DNA of 7,275 bases, taken from the NCBI GenBank assembly GCA_027492415.1, contig JAPUEV010000292.1, positions 1 to 7,275 on the forward strand, in the 5' to 3' direction. The translations under genes and the position numbers were made by a program. A model generated the notes under the pieces. That model made no database searches, was not told where the DNA came from, and saw nothing but the letters and a program-made list of their open reading frames with translations. The DNA comes from Ignavibacteria bacterium. GTDB taxonomy: Bacteria > Bacteroidota > Ignavibacteria > Tepidaquicellales > OLB5. This document shows positions 1 to 5,877 of this stretch, in pieces (the first letter of the stretch is position 1; every line of letters starts with the position of its first letter).

Positions 1-575
1 AAAAAGGTTCAGGTACTGTAAGTGCTATTTATGACGGCAAAAAGTGCCGTTCTACAAGTACTTTTGATGCTGATGGTAAAAAATTTTCAGCTACAGCATA
101 TTTTGATGGAGGAGATGTTGTGTATACAGTTTCAGAAGTTGCCGGAGTAAAAATGGGTATGAAATTTGATAAAAAGAAATTCAGCGATACTAAAGATAAT
201 GTAGATGTTAATTCATTCCGTGACTACCTGGACCAAATGGAAAAAGTTGGAGAAGAAGAGATAATTGGCTATAAATGCGAGATATATAAACATAAAGAAA
301 AGAACTTCACAGTAAGCCTGTATGAAAAAACTGTACCATTAAGAATGGGTTCCTCTGACGGTAAAACTTATATGAAAGCTACAAAATTTGAAAAAGATGT
401 AAAAGTTACAGATGATATGTTCACAGCTCCCCAGGATGTTAAATATATGGATATGACAAACATGCTCGAAGATATGAAGAATATTGGCAAAGATAAGGAT
501 GGTAAAAAAAATATGGATGATTTGAAGGATAAAACCAAGGAAATGGAAGAAATTATGAAAAATTATAAGAAGTAA
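1..575 (+). CDS. Probable exported DUF4412/LolA-like protein, 5' end missing
   Basis: The reading frame is open from position 3 to the TAA at 573-575 (190 visible residues), so the gene starts before the window. The GTG at 120-122 is only an internal valine codon. Visible residues alternate short polar beta-strand-like segments. The middle contains a stretch reading GYKCEIYK, then a strand ending VPLRM, then a segment ending VTDDMFTAPQDVKY. This order (a 'G-x-x-C' strand, a 'leverage' strand, then 'd-x-x-F-x-x-P') is typical of DUF4412 and LolA-type lipoprotein-carrier folds in Bacteroidota, which are periplasmic or outer-membrane associated. The last 45 residues are highly charged, rich in Lys, Asp and Met, and probably helical. 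The signal peptide would be in the missing part. A strong terminator follows, so this gene ends its own transcript and is not part of the etf operon. The family call rests on pattern recognition only, and the molecular function is unknown. Confidence 0.6.
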   Translation, partial: KGSGTVSAIYDGKKCRSTSTFDADGKKFSATAYFDGGDVVYTVSEVAGVKMGMKFDKKKFSDTKDNVDVNSFRDYLDQMEKVGEEEIIGYKCEIYKHKEKNFTVSLYEKTVPLRMGSSDGKTYMKATKFEKDVKVTDDMFTAPQDVKYMDMTNMLEDMKNIGKDKDGKKNMDDLKDKTKEMEEIMKNYKK

Positions 576-593
576 ATTTTTGTATTTTAATTT

Positions 594-631
594 ACTAATA
601 AAGCCGTTTCAACACGGCTTTATTAGTTTTT
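594..631 (+). terminator. Intrinsic terminator after the first gene
   Basis: A perfect 14-bp stem (594-607 pairing with 614-627) closes a 6-nt loop (608-613). The loop-proximal part is GC-rich (AGCCG/CGGCT) and is followed by a run of five T at 627-631. It begins 18 bases after the stop codon at 575. The stem has an AT-rich base with few A before it, so termination is mainly expected on the plus strand. Confidence 0.9.
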
Positions 632-633
632 AA

Positions 634-655
634 TGAAAAAATAGGAATTTTTTCA
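634..655. repeat. Perfect 9-bp inverted repeat upstream of the etfB promoter
   Basis: TGAAAAAAT (634-642) and ATTTTTTCA (647-655) are exact reverse complements separated by AGGA. The repeat lies between the terminator and the -33 element of the proposed etfB promoter. It could be an operator, an A/T-rich upstream promoter element, or a chance palindrome in AT-rich DNA. The sequence shows the symmetry only; no regulator is identified. Confidence 0.5.
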
Positions 656-658
656 AGA

Positions 659-689
659 TTGAAAATTTGGCAAAATATGGTTATTTTTG
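659..689 (+). promoter_or_regulatory. Bacteroidota-type promoter for etfB-etfA
   Basis: TTG at 659-661 is followed, after 20 bases, by TATTTTTG at 682-689. This matches the established Bacteroidota primary-sigma consensus TTG-N(about 17-23)-TAnnTTTG at every fixed position. Transcription would begin around 695, giving an untranslated leader of about 45-50 nt before the etfB ATG. The promoter sits between the upstream terminator and the first gene of the operon, as expected. The match is to a short, AT-rich consensus, so mapping of the start site would be needed for certainty. Confidence 0.6.
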
Positions 690-714
690 AATATTAAAGC
701 GTAAAATAACAAAA

Positions 715-735
715 TTTCTTAAGATCTAAGAAAGG
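715..735 (+). promoter_or_regulatory. etfB leader inverted repeat overlapping the ribosome-binding site
   Basis: TTTCTTA (715-721) and TAAGAAA (727-733) are exact reverse complements around a 5-nt centre (AGATC). The right arm overlaps the only Shine-Dalgarno-like sequence for etfB, AAGAAAGG at 728-735, which is 7 nt from the ATG at 743. In RNA it could form a weak 7-bp hairpin hiding the ribosome-binding site. In DNA it could be an operator about 20-40 bases downstream of the predicted transcription start. Only one GC pair is present, so the hairpin would be weak. Confidence 0.45.
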
Positions 736-742
736 CAAAGTA

Positions 743-1489
743 ATGAAAATAGCAGTTTGTGTCTCTCAGGTGCCTGATACTACTACAAAAGTTAAGGTTG
801 GCTCTGATGGAAAAACAATTGACCCTGCAGGTGTAACTTATATTATTAATCCATATGATGAATTTGCAGTTGAAGCTGCATTACAATTAAAAGAAAAACA
901 AGGTGGAGAAACGATTGTTGTTTCAGTTGGTAAGGATAGTAATAAAGAAGCTATTAAAAAGGCTTATGCAATGGGAATTGAAAAAGGTATACTTGTAAAA
1001 TCAGATTCAGAAATGGATTCTTACTCAGTTGCAAGGAACCTGGCCGATGTATTAAAGGAAGTTAACCCTGATATTATTTTCTTCGGAAAACAATCTATCG
1101 ATTATGATGATTCACAGGTAGGGTCATTAGTAGCTGAAATGCTGAATATCCCTTCAATTAATGTTGTTGTAAGCCTGAATGTTGAAGGAAACAAAATTAC
1201 CTGTGAGCGTGAAATTGAAGGCGGAAAGGAAGTTGTTGAATCTTCTTTGCCTGCAGCAATATGCGCACAGCGCGGGCTGAATAATCCAAGATATCCGAAT
1301 CTGAAGGGAATTATGGCTGCAAAATCAAAACCGATCGAAGAAAGACAGCCCACTTATACAGAAAATAAAACTGAGATTATTGGCATGAGCCTGCCCAAAC
1401 CAAAACCTAAAGGTAAAATTGTGGGCACAGATGTATCAGCAGTACCGGAACTTGTAAAACTGTTAAGAGAGGAAGCAAAGGTTATTTAA
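743..1489 (+). CDS. etfB: Electron transfer flavoprotein beta subunit (EtfB/FixA family)
   Basis: EtfB pairs with EtfA to form the cytoplasmic flavoprotein that carries electrons between flavin dehydrogenases, such as acyl-CoA dehydrogenases, and the quinone pool or other acceptors. The 248-residue length is normal for the family. The N-terminus (MKIAVCVSQVPDT) is the usual first strand of the beta subunit. An INPYDEFAVEAALQLKE segment at about 35-51 is typical, and GKQSIDYDDSQVG at 115-127 is the characteristic nucleotide (AMP or FAD) loop. NPRYP followed by LKGIMAAKSKP at 181-197 is the family signature near the C-terminus. The start is supported by AAGAAAGG 7 nt upstream. The gene is first in the operon and its TAA shares one base with the etfA ATG (TAATG), indicating coupled translation. 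Whether this ETF is a simple carrier or an electron-bifurcating type cannot be decided here, because no partner dehydrogenase or EtfQO gene is in the window. Confidence 0.97.
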   Translation: MKIAVCVSQVPDTTTKVKVGSDGKTIDPAGVTYIINPYDEFAVEAALQLKEKQGGETIVVSVGKDSNKEAIKKAYAMGIEKGILVKSDSEMDSYSVARNLADVLKEVNPDIIFFGKQSIDYDDSQVGSLVAEMLNIPSINVVVSLNVEGNKITCEREIEGGKEVVESSLPAAICAQRGLNNPRYPNLKGIMAAKSKPIEERQPTYTENKTEIIGMSLPKPKPKGKIVGTDVSAVPELVKLLREEAKVI

Positions 1490-2466
1490 TGAGCAAAATA
1501 CTTGCATTCGTAGAATCACGTGATAATAAGATCAAAAATGCCGGTTTTGAAACTGCTTCAACTGCAGTTAAGCTGGCAAATGAGCTTGGAATAGAAGCTG
1601 AAGTTCTTCTTATCGGGAACAATTTATCTTCTGCAGCAAATGAGCTTGCTGCTTATGGCGTTAAGAAAGTATTATTGGCAGAAGACTCAAAACTTGAAAA
1701 ATATTCAACTACAGCGTATTCTAAAGTTGCGGCTGAAGCTGCTAAGCAGTCAGGAGCTGATATCATTCTTCTTTCTGCTACAGCAATGGGAAAGGATATT
1801 TCTCCAAGACTATCAGCAAAGCTGGAAGCAGGGCTGGTAGCTGATTGTACCGAAATTAAGGCAGAGGGCGGAAACATTACAGCCACAAGACCTGTTTATG
1901 CTGGTAAAGCTTATATTGATGTACAAGTAACATCACCAGTTAAAATATTTACTTTAAGACCAAATGTATTTAAGCCTGTTAAAGCTGAAGGAATAAATTC
2001 TGAAATACAAAAGCTTGATATATCATTGGCTGATAGTGATTTTGCAGTACAGGTTAAAGAAGTTGTAGTAAGCAATGAAAAGCTGGATGTTACAGAAGCT
2101 AATATTGTAGTTTCAGGAGGCAGGGGATTAAAAGCTCCTGAAAATTTCCACCTGGTTGAAGACCTTGCTAAAGTATTAGGGGGAGCTGCAGGTGCATCAC
2201 GGGCTATAGTTGATGCAGGCTGGAGGCCGCACTCTGAACAGGTTGGGCAAACAGGAAAAACAGTTGCTCCTAGCCTTTACATAGCAGTAGGCATCAGCGG
2301 AGCAATTCAGCATTTGGCCGGTATGTCTTCATCTAAATGTATAGTCGCAATAAATAAAGATAAAGATGCACCTATATTTCAGATTGCGGATTATGGTATT
2401 GTAGGAGATGCTGTAGAGATAATGCCTGTTTTAACTGAAGAATTCAAAAAGGTATTATCAAATTAA
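1489..2466 (+). CDS. etfA: Electron transfer flavoprotein alpha subunit (EtfA/FixB family)
   Basis: EtfA is the FAD-holding partner of EtfB, and its 325 residues match the usual length. The N-terminal half (about 1-180) is the variable alpha/beta domain beginning MSKILAFVE. The C-terminal half is the conserved FAD domain: SGGRGLK at 209-215, GASRAIVDAGW at 235-245, QVGQTGKTVAP at 251-261, and the PROSITE-type signature LYIAVGISGAIQHLAGM at 263-279 continuing to IVAINKD at 285-291. ADYGIVGD follows at 300-307. All expected FAD-contact motifs are present, so the protein should be functional. The ATG overlaps the etfB stop by one base, and an AAAGG at 1477-1481 lies 7 nt upstream as a ribosome-binding site. 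The nuclease-family gene follows 26 bases after the stop, probably on the same transcript. Confidence 0.97.
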   Translation: MSKILAFVESRDNKIKNAGFETASTAVKLANELGIEAEVLLIGNNLSSAANELAAYGVKKVLLAEDSKLEKYSTTAYSKVAAEAAKQSGADIILLSATAMGKDISPRLSAKLEAGLVADCTEIKAEGGNITATRPVYAGKAYIDVQVTSPVKIFTLRPNVFKPVKAEGINSEIQKLDISLADSDFAVQVKEVVVSNEKLDVTEANIVVSGGRGLKAPENFHLVEDLAKVLGGAAGASRAIVDAGWRPHSEQVGQTGKTVAPSLYIAVGISGAIQHLAGMSSSKCIVAINKDKDAPIFQIADYGIVGDAVEIMPVLTEEFKKVLSN

Positions 2467-2492
2467 AAAACCGGTCAAATAAAAAATAAGTA

Positions 2493-3107
2493 ATGGATAA
2501 CGATAAAATTCAGGTAGATATATTAGGACTTTCACCAACTCCGGCACCCGGAGGCGGCGGATATGCTTTGATCTTGAAAGAAATTGGCGGAGACAGGCGG
2601 TTACCTATTATAATAGGCAGTTTTGAGGCTCAGCACATAGCTTTAGAACTTGAAGGTATTAAACCACCCAGACCATTAACACATGATCTGATTAAAAATA
2701 TTATAGAGATCCTTGGCTTTTCAATTTCTCATGTATATATTAATGAATTAAGAGATGGTACTTTTTTTGCAAAAATAAAGCTTGATGTTGCCAGTGTGGA
2801 CGAGATCGATTCAAGACCATCTGATGCGATTGCACTTGCACTTAAATTTGCAGTGCCAATATATGTAAATGAGGATGTTATGAATGAAGTTGCATTTATA
2901 CCAGATAAAGAAGGGGATGAAGAAGGTGCAGAAGACGAACTATTTAAACAACCCGAAACCGGAATGCAGGCAGAAGAAACAGTTGATCCTTACACCCGAA
3001 AGATGGGTAAGCTGCAAACGGACCTTAAAACAGCAATAGACAGCGAAGATTACGAAAAGGCTGCATCAATAAGAGATGAGATCAAAAAATTAGAATTAAG
3101 CAGGTAA
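2493..3107 (+). CDS. Bifunctional nuclease-family protein (DUF151 plus UVR domain)
   Basis: The 204-residue protein has two parts. Residues about 8-130 form a DUF151/BFN domain, with GGGGYALILKE near 20-30, RRLPIIIGSFEAQHIA at 35-50 and the family hallmark SRPSDAIALALK at 107-118. An acidic linker (about 138-165) leads to a UVR-like helical pair at 168-203, including LKTAIDSEDYEKAASIRDEI, the motif by which UvrB and UvrC interact. DUF151 proteins are named for reported RNase/DNase activity of plant BFN homologues; structures are known but the bacterial role is unsettled. The DUF151-UVR arrangement is common in Bacteroidota and Chlorobi relatives, and from memory the gene often follows etfBA there. 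No Shine-Dalgarno sequence is evident (A-rich leader), which is normal in that group. The family call is strong; nuclease activity in this protein is inference. Confidence 0.9.
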   Translation: MDNDKIQVDILGLSPTPAPGGGGYALILKEIGGDRRLPIIIGSFEAQHIALELEGIKPPRPLTHDLIKNIIEILGFSISHVYINELRDGTFFAKIKLDVASVDEIDSRPSDAIALALKFAVPIYVNEDVMNEVAFIPDKEGDEEGAEDELFKQPETGMQAEETVDPYTRKMGKLQTDLKTAIDSEDYEKAASIRDEIKKLELSR

Positions 3108-3115
3108 TTGCTTAC

Positions 3116-3132
3116 TTAAATTGATAATTTAA
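3116..3132. repeat. Perfect 7-bp AT-only inverted repeat before the operon terminator
   Basis: TTAAATT (3116-3122) and AATTTAA (3126-3132) are exact reverse complements with a 3-nt centre (GAT). The repeat lies between the nuclease-gene stop and the terminator stem. It contains no G or C in its arms, so chance is a serious explanation. A protein-binding site for control of coaX is the alternative. Confidence 0.3.
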
Positions 3133-3133
3133 T

Positions 3134-3162
3134 AAAATGCCTGTATTAAACAGGCATTTTTT
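3134..3162 (+). terminator. Intrinsic terminator between the etf operon and coaX
   Basis: An 11-bp stem (3134-3144 with 3150-3160) containing ATGCCTG/CAGGCAT closes a 5-nt loop and is followed by a T run at 3157-3162. It begins 27 bases after the nuclease-gene stop and ends only 7 bases before the preferred coaX ATG. This leaves no room for a promoter between terminator and coaX. The downstream genes are therefore reached either by read-through or from a promoter inside the upstream gene; I found no good promoter match. Confidence 0.85.
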
Positions 3163-3169
3163 ATTTAAT

Positions 3170-3931
3170 ATGAACCTGGCAATTGATATTGGGAATAGTT
3201 TTACTCACTTTGCTGTGTATAATGGCAGTAAGATCATTTATTCCTCAAAGTGTGTCTCAAAGAGTAAGATTAGCTTAAAGGCTCATTTAAGCATAATAAA
3301 GAAAGTTTTTTCACTTACAAACATTGGGATAGCATCAGTAAACAATAAGACAGAAAAATATATTTCCGGTTTATGCAAAATTAACTTTACCATCTCCCCT
3401 TTAATTGTTAATAATGCAAGTAAGTTACCCATAAGAATTAAAATCAAATCACCCGGCACTCTTGGTGCAGACAGGATCTGTAATGCGGTTTTTGGATATG
3501 TATATTTTAAAATGAAAGCTAATGTTCTAATTGCTGACTTTGGTACAGCTAATACATACGATGTAATTACTCATAAAGGTGAGTTTATTGGGGGTATAAT
3601 AGCTCCCGGTATAATGACTTCATCTGCTGCTTTGAACATTAATACATCTAAATTACCTTTATTGGAATACAGTAAATTATCAAAAAAAGCTCCGTTAGTT
3701 GGTAAAAATACTAATGAAGCTATCCAATCCGGTCTTGTAAATTATATGAAATATGCGTCTGAAGGAATTGTACAGAGTTTAAAAAGTAAATTTAAAGGAA
3801 AACTGAAAGTAATATTGACAGGGGGATCTTCAGAGTTATTGCTTAAAAATGTAAATTTTGATTATATTTATATTGAAAATACCGTTCTGGATGGGATAAA
3901 TATCATTTTAAATTATCAAACAGGTATTTAA
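3170..3931 (+). CDS. coaX: Type III pantothenate kinase
   Basis: CoaX phosphorylates pantothenate with ATP, the first step of coenzyme A synthesis, in the cytoplasm; type III enzymes usually need a monovalent cation and resist CoA feedback. The protein belongs to the ASKHA fold. Visible motifs from the preferred start are DIGNSFT at 6-12 (phosphate loop), GADR at 99-102 with the catalytic-type Asp101, DFGTANTYD at 123-131, GGIIAPGIM at 141-149, GKNTNEAIQSGL at 178-189, and TGGSSELL at 217-224. At 253 residues it is a normal size. The ATG at 3170 is preferred because MNLAIDIGN is the standard CoaX N-terminus. An in-frame ATG at 3137 would add 11 residues encoded by the terminator hairpin, which is implausible. 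No Shine-Dalgarno sequence precedes either start. One oddity is Asn128 in GTANT, where a Thr is usual. The gene is 2 nt from yjbQ. Confidence 0.93.
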   Translation: MNLAIDIGNSFTHFAVYNGSKIIYSSKCVSKSKISLKAHLSIIKKVFSLTNIGIASVNNKTEKYISGLCKINFTISPLIVNNASKLPIRIKIKSPGTLGADRICNAVFGYVYFKMKANVLIADFGTANTYDVITHKGEFIGGIIAPGIMTSSAALNINTSKLPLLEYSKLSKKAPLVGKNTNEAIQSGLVNYMKYASEGIVQSLKSKFKGKLKVILTGGSSELLLKNVNFDYIYIENTVLDGINIILNYQTGI

Positions 3932-3933
3932 AA

Positions 3934-4353
3934 ATGAAGATAATTACTGAACAACATTCTTTCAAAACAAAAGGGGATTGTGATATTATCAATTTATCTG
4001 AATCCCTGTTGATCTCTTTTGAAAAAAGTAAGCTTAAAAACGGAAATGTAACTGTTTTTGTGGTTGGTTCAACAGCATCAATAAGTACAATTGAATATGA
4101 ACCAGGATTAAAAAAAGATTTGCCTGAAATATTAGAAAAATTCATTCCTGCTGGAAAAAAATATCACCATAATAACACATGGGGTGATCATAACGGCCAC
4201 TCACATCTCCGTTCAACGCTGTTTGGTTGCTCCCAGACGATCCCATTTGTCAATAGTGAGCTTCTCTTAGGCACCTGGCAACAGGTAATTCTCATTGATT
4301 TTGATGAAAGACCCCGCACGCGTAAAGTGATTTTTCAGTACATTGGTGAATGA
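3934..4353 (+). CDS. yjbQ: YjbQ/UPF0047 family protein (putative secondary thiamine-phosphate synthase)
   Basis: The protein has 139 residues, the standard length for this small single-domain family (TIGR00149). Its conserved core is clear: EYEPGLKKDL at 54-63, a His-rich YHHNNTWGDHNGHSH at 77-91 followed by LRSTLFG, LGTWQQVILIDFD at 112-124, and RPRTRKV at 126-132 near the C-terminus. The histidines form a presumed metal or ligand site. Family members can partly replace thiamine-phosphate synthase (ThiE) in E. coli, but this is a weak side activity and the true function is unresolved. The ATG follows the coaX stop by 2 nt, with AGG at 3922-3924 as a weak ribosome-binding site. The stop overlaps the next gene's start by 4 nt (ATGA). 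This suggests co-transcription with coaX and the glycosyltransferase gene, though no pathway link is evident. Confidence 0.92.
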   Translation: MKIITEQHSFKTKGDCDIINLSESLLISFEKSKLKNGNVTVFVVGSTASISTIEYEPGLKKDLPEILEKFIPAGKKYHHNNTWGDHNGHSHLRSTLFGCSQTIPFVNSELLLGTWQQVILIDFDERPRTRKVIFQYIGE

Positions 4354-5822
4354 ATCCAAAAACAGAGAAAATACTGCTATTTATTGCATTTATTTTCTGT
4401 TTAGCTATAAGGCTGGCTTATATTGATCAAAAGAACTTATGGTTTGATGAAGTATTTTCATGGCATCTCAGCATGGATTCATTCTATTCCATAATTGTAA
4501 GGACAGCCAATGATATTCACCCTCCATTGTATTATTTCGTCCTGAAGATATGGAATATCCTTACAGGCGATACAGTTTTTTCTATGAGATTACTCTCTGC
4601 ACTCTTAACTTCATGCTCAGTTTTCTTTATTTACCCCGTTTCCAGAAGAGTAATGGAACCTCAACAGGCTTTCCTGGTCATATTATTATACGCTGTTTCA
4701 CCTTTAAACCTATATTATTCCCAGGAAGTACGTATGTCAGCTATGAACCTGTTCCTGAATATCGGCTCGGTTTACTTCCTTTTAAAATTATCTGATTCAA
4801 AACATGATTATCACAGGATATTTAAAAATAAATATTCTGTTTGGTTTATTATTTTCACAAGTGCTGCCGTTTATACTCACTATTTTTCTTTCTTTATAAT
4901 GGCAGCTGAAGTTATTTATATCATTGCAGTTAACAGGAAAGATACAAAGCAAATTCTGCCATATCTGTATTTGTTTGGTGCAATGTTTTTAATCTATTTA
5001 CTCTGGATACCGGATCTAATTATCCATATCAGCAGGGGACAGGCTTGGAGAACACCTCAAGATTTGATTGGTGTACTGAATGAATATGTATATTATTTCA
5101 GAGATTGTAATCTTGGGTTATATTATTACTACACAGATTTCAGAATAATAGATTACCTGACATATATTTCAGGTTCTATATTTATTTTTGCAGTTATTGG
5201 TCTATTGCTCCGTTTTAAAAAGGAATATAATAACTCAAGGCTTCTTATCACTCTGGCATTCATAATACCTTTGGTACTTGCTGGAATAATTTCTATTAAA
5301 CAAAAAATTGAATTTTACAGGTATTTAAGTATTCTTGTTCCTTATTTATCAATTATTCTGGTTTATGGACTTTTTAAATGGAAATACAAACCTGTAGTAT
5401 ATATCATGTTATTAATTTTTATGGCAATAAATGTATATGGTATTACTATACATTATTCATTCAACTTTAAAAATGACGATTACAGGCACCTGATAAACCG
5501 AATTAACACTGATTTCAGAGCAGGGGATAGAATTTATGTAGAACCCCATTATTACGGCTGGGCTATTGATTATTATAAAAAACAGGAGTCTCTAAATATT
5601 CCAAATACCGTTTATATCAGGTATGGGTGGAATGAGATAATGGATTCACTTTCTGTCCAGAAACCTGAGCGATTCTGGTTGGTTTTGGATTACGGAGTTC
5701 CTGATACAACTCAATACCGGTCTTATTTAAACCAGCTTTCAGCCAAATATGAGCAGGAGTATAAAATGACTTACTTTTTGGCACCTGAAAAAGTTGAGTT
5801 ATTCAGATTTAAAGAAAAATAA
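4350..5822 (+). CDS. GT39/PMT_2-like integral membrane glycosyltransferase
   Basis: The 490-residue product has about 11 predicted membrane segments (roughly 8-24, 82-97, 106-121, 133-147, 163-178, 180-194, 203-220, 272-287, 298-314, 326-341 and 349-366), followed by a soluble C-terminal domain of about 120 residues. After the first membrane helix comes LWFDEVFSW (30-38); its Asp33-Glu34 pair matches the catalytic acidic pair in the first external loop of GT39/ArnT-type enzymes. HPPLYYFVLKIW (57-68) and SPLNLYYSQEVRM (117-129) are also family hallmarks. Such enzymes move a sugar from a polyprenyl-phosphate donor to a protein, lipid or glycan on the outer face of the inner membrane. Donor and acceptor cannot be told from sequence. 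The start overlaps the yjbQ stop by 4 nt, implying coupled translation. No other cell-envelope genes lie nearby. Family confidence is good; substrate is unknown. Confidence 0.85.
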   Translation: MNPKTEKILLFIAFIFCLAIRLAYIDQKNLWFDEVFSWHLSMDSFYSIIVRTANDIHPPLYYFVLKIWNILTGDTVFSMRLLSALLTSCSVFFIYPVSRRVMEPQQAFLVILLYAVSPLNLYYSQEVRMSAMNLFLNIGSVYFLLKLSDSKHDYHRIFKNKYSVWFIIFTSAAVYTHYFSFFIMAAEVIYIIAVNRKDTKQILPYLYLFGAMFLIYLLWIPDLIIHISRGQAWRTPQDLIGVLNEYVYYFRDCNLGLYYYYTDFRIIDYLTYISGSIFIFAVIGLLLRFKKEYNNSRLLITLAFIIPLVLAGIISIKQKIEFYRYLSILVPYLSIILVYGLFKWKYKPVVYIMLLIFMAINVYGITIHYSFNFKNDDYRHLINRINTDFRAGDRIYVEPHYYGWAIDYYKKQESLNIPNTVYIRYGWNEIMDSLSVQKPERFWLVLDYGVPDTTQYRSYLNQLSAKYEQEYKMTYFLAPEKVELFRFKEK

Positions 5823-5853
5823 AAAGCCGGTACAGATCCGCACCGGCTTTTTA
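5820..5853. terminator. Bidirectional terminator between convergent genes
   Basis: A 12-bp stem (5820-5831 with 5842-5853) containing AAAAAGCCGGT/ACCGGCTTTTT closes a 10-nt loop (5832-5841). T runs result on both strands, so it can end transcription of the glycosyltransferase gene and of the convergent minus-strand gene, which stops at 5878. It overlaps the stop codon of the glycosyltransferase gene. Confidence 0.9.
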
Positions 5854-5877
5854 TCAATAATTCAGGAAATAAGCTTA

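Noticed and set aside
120..575. A complete 151-residue gene starting at GTG 120
   Set aside because: The same frame is open upstream to position 3 with matching protein character, so the GTG is an internal codon and the gene is truncated by the window.
1102..1353. Minus-strand frame of 83 codons inside etfB
   Set aside because: It lies wholly within a strongly conserved gene on the other strand and has no recognisable protein character.
1640..1886. Overlapping plus and minus frames inside etfA
   Set aside because: Both are shadows of the etfA coding frame, with no family features or own start signals.
3903..4145. Minus-strand frame across the coaX-yjbQ junction
   Set aside because: It overlaps two well-supported genes and shows no recognisable motif; it arises from AT-rich antisense sequence.
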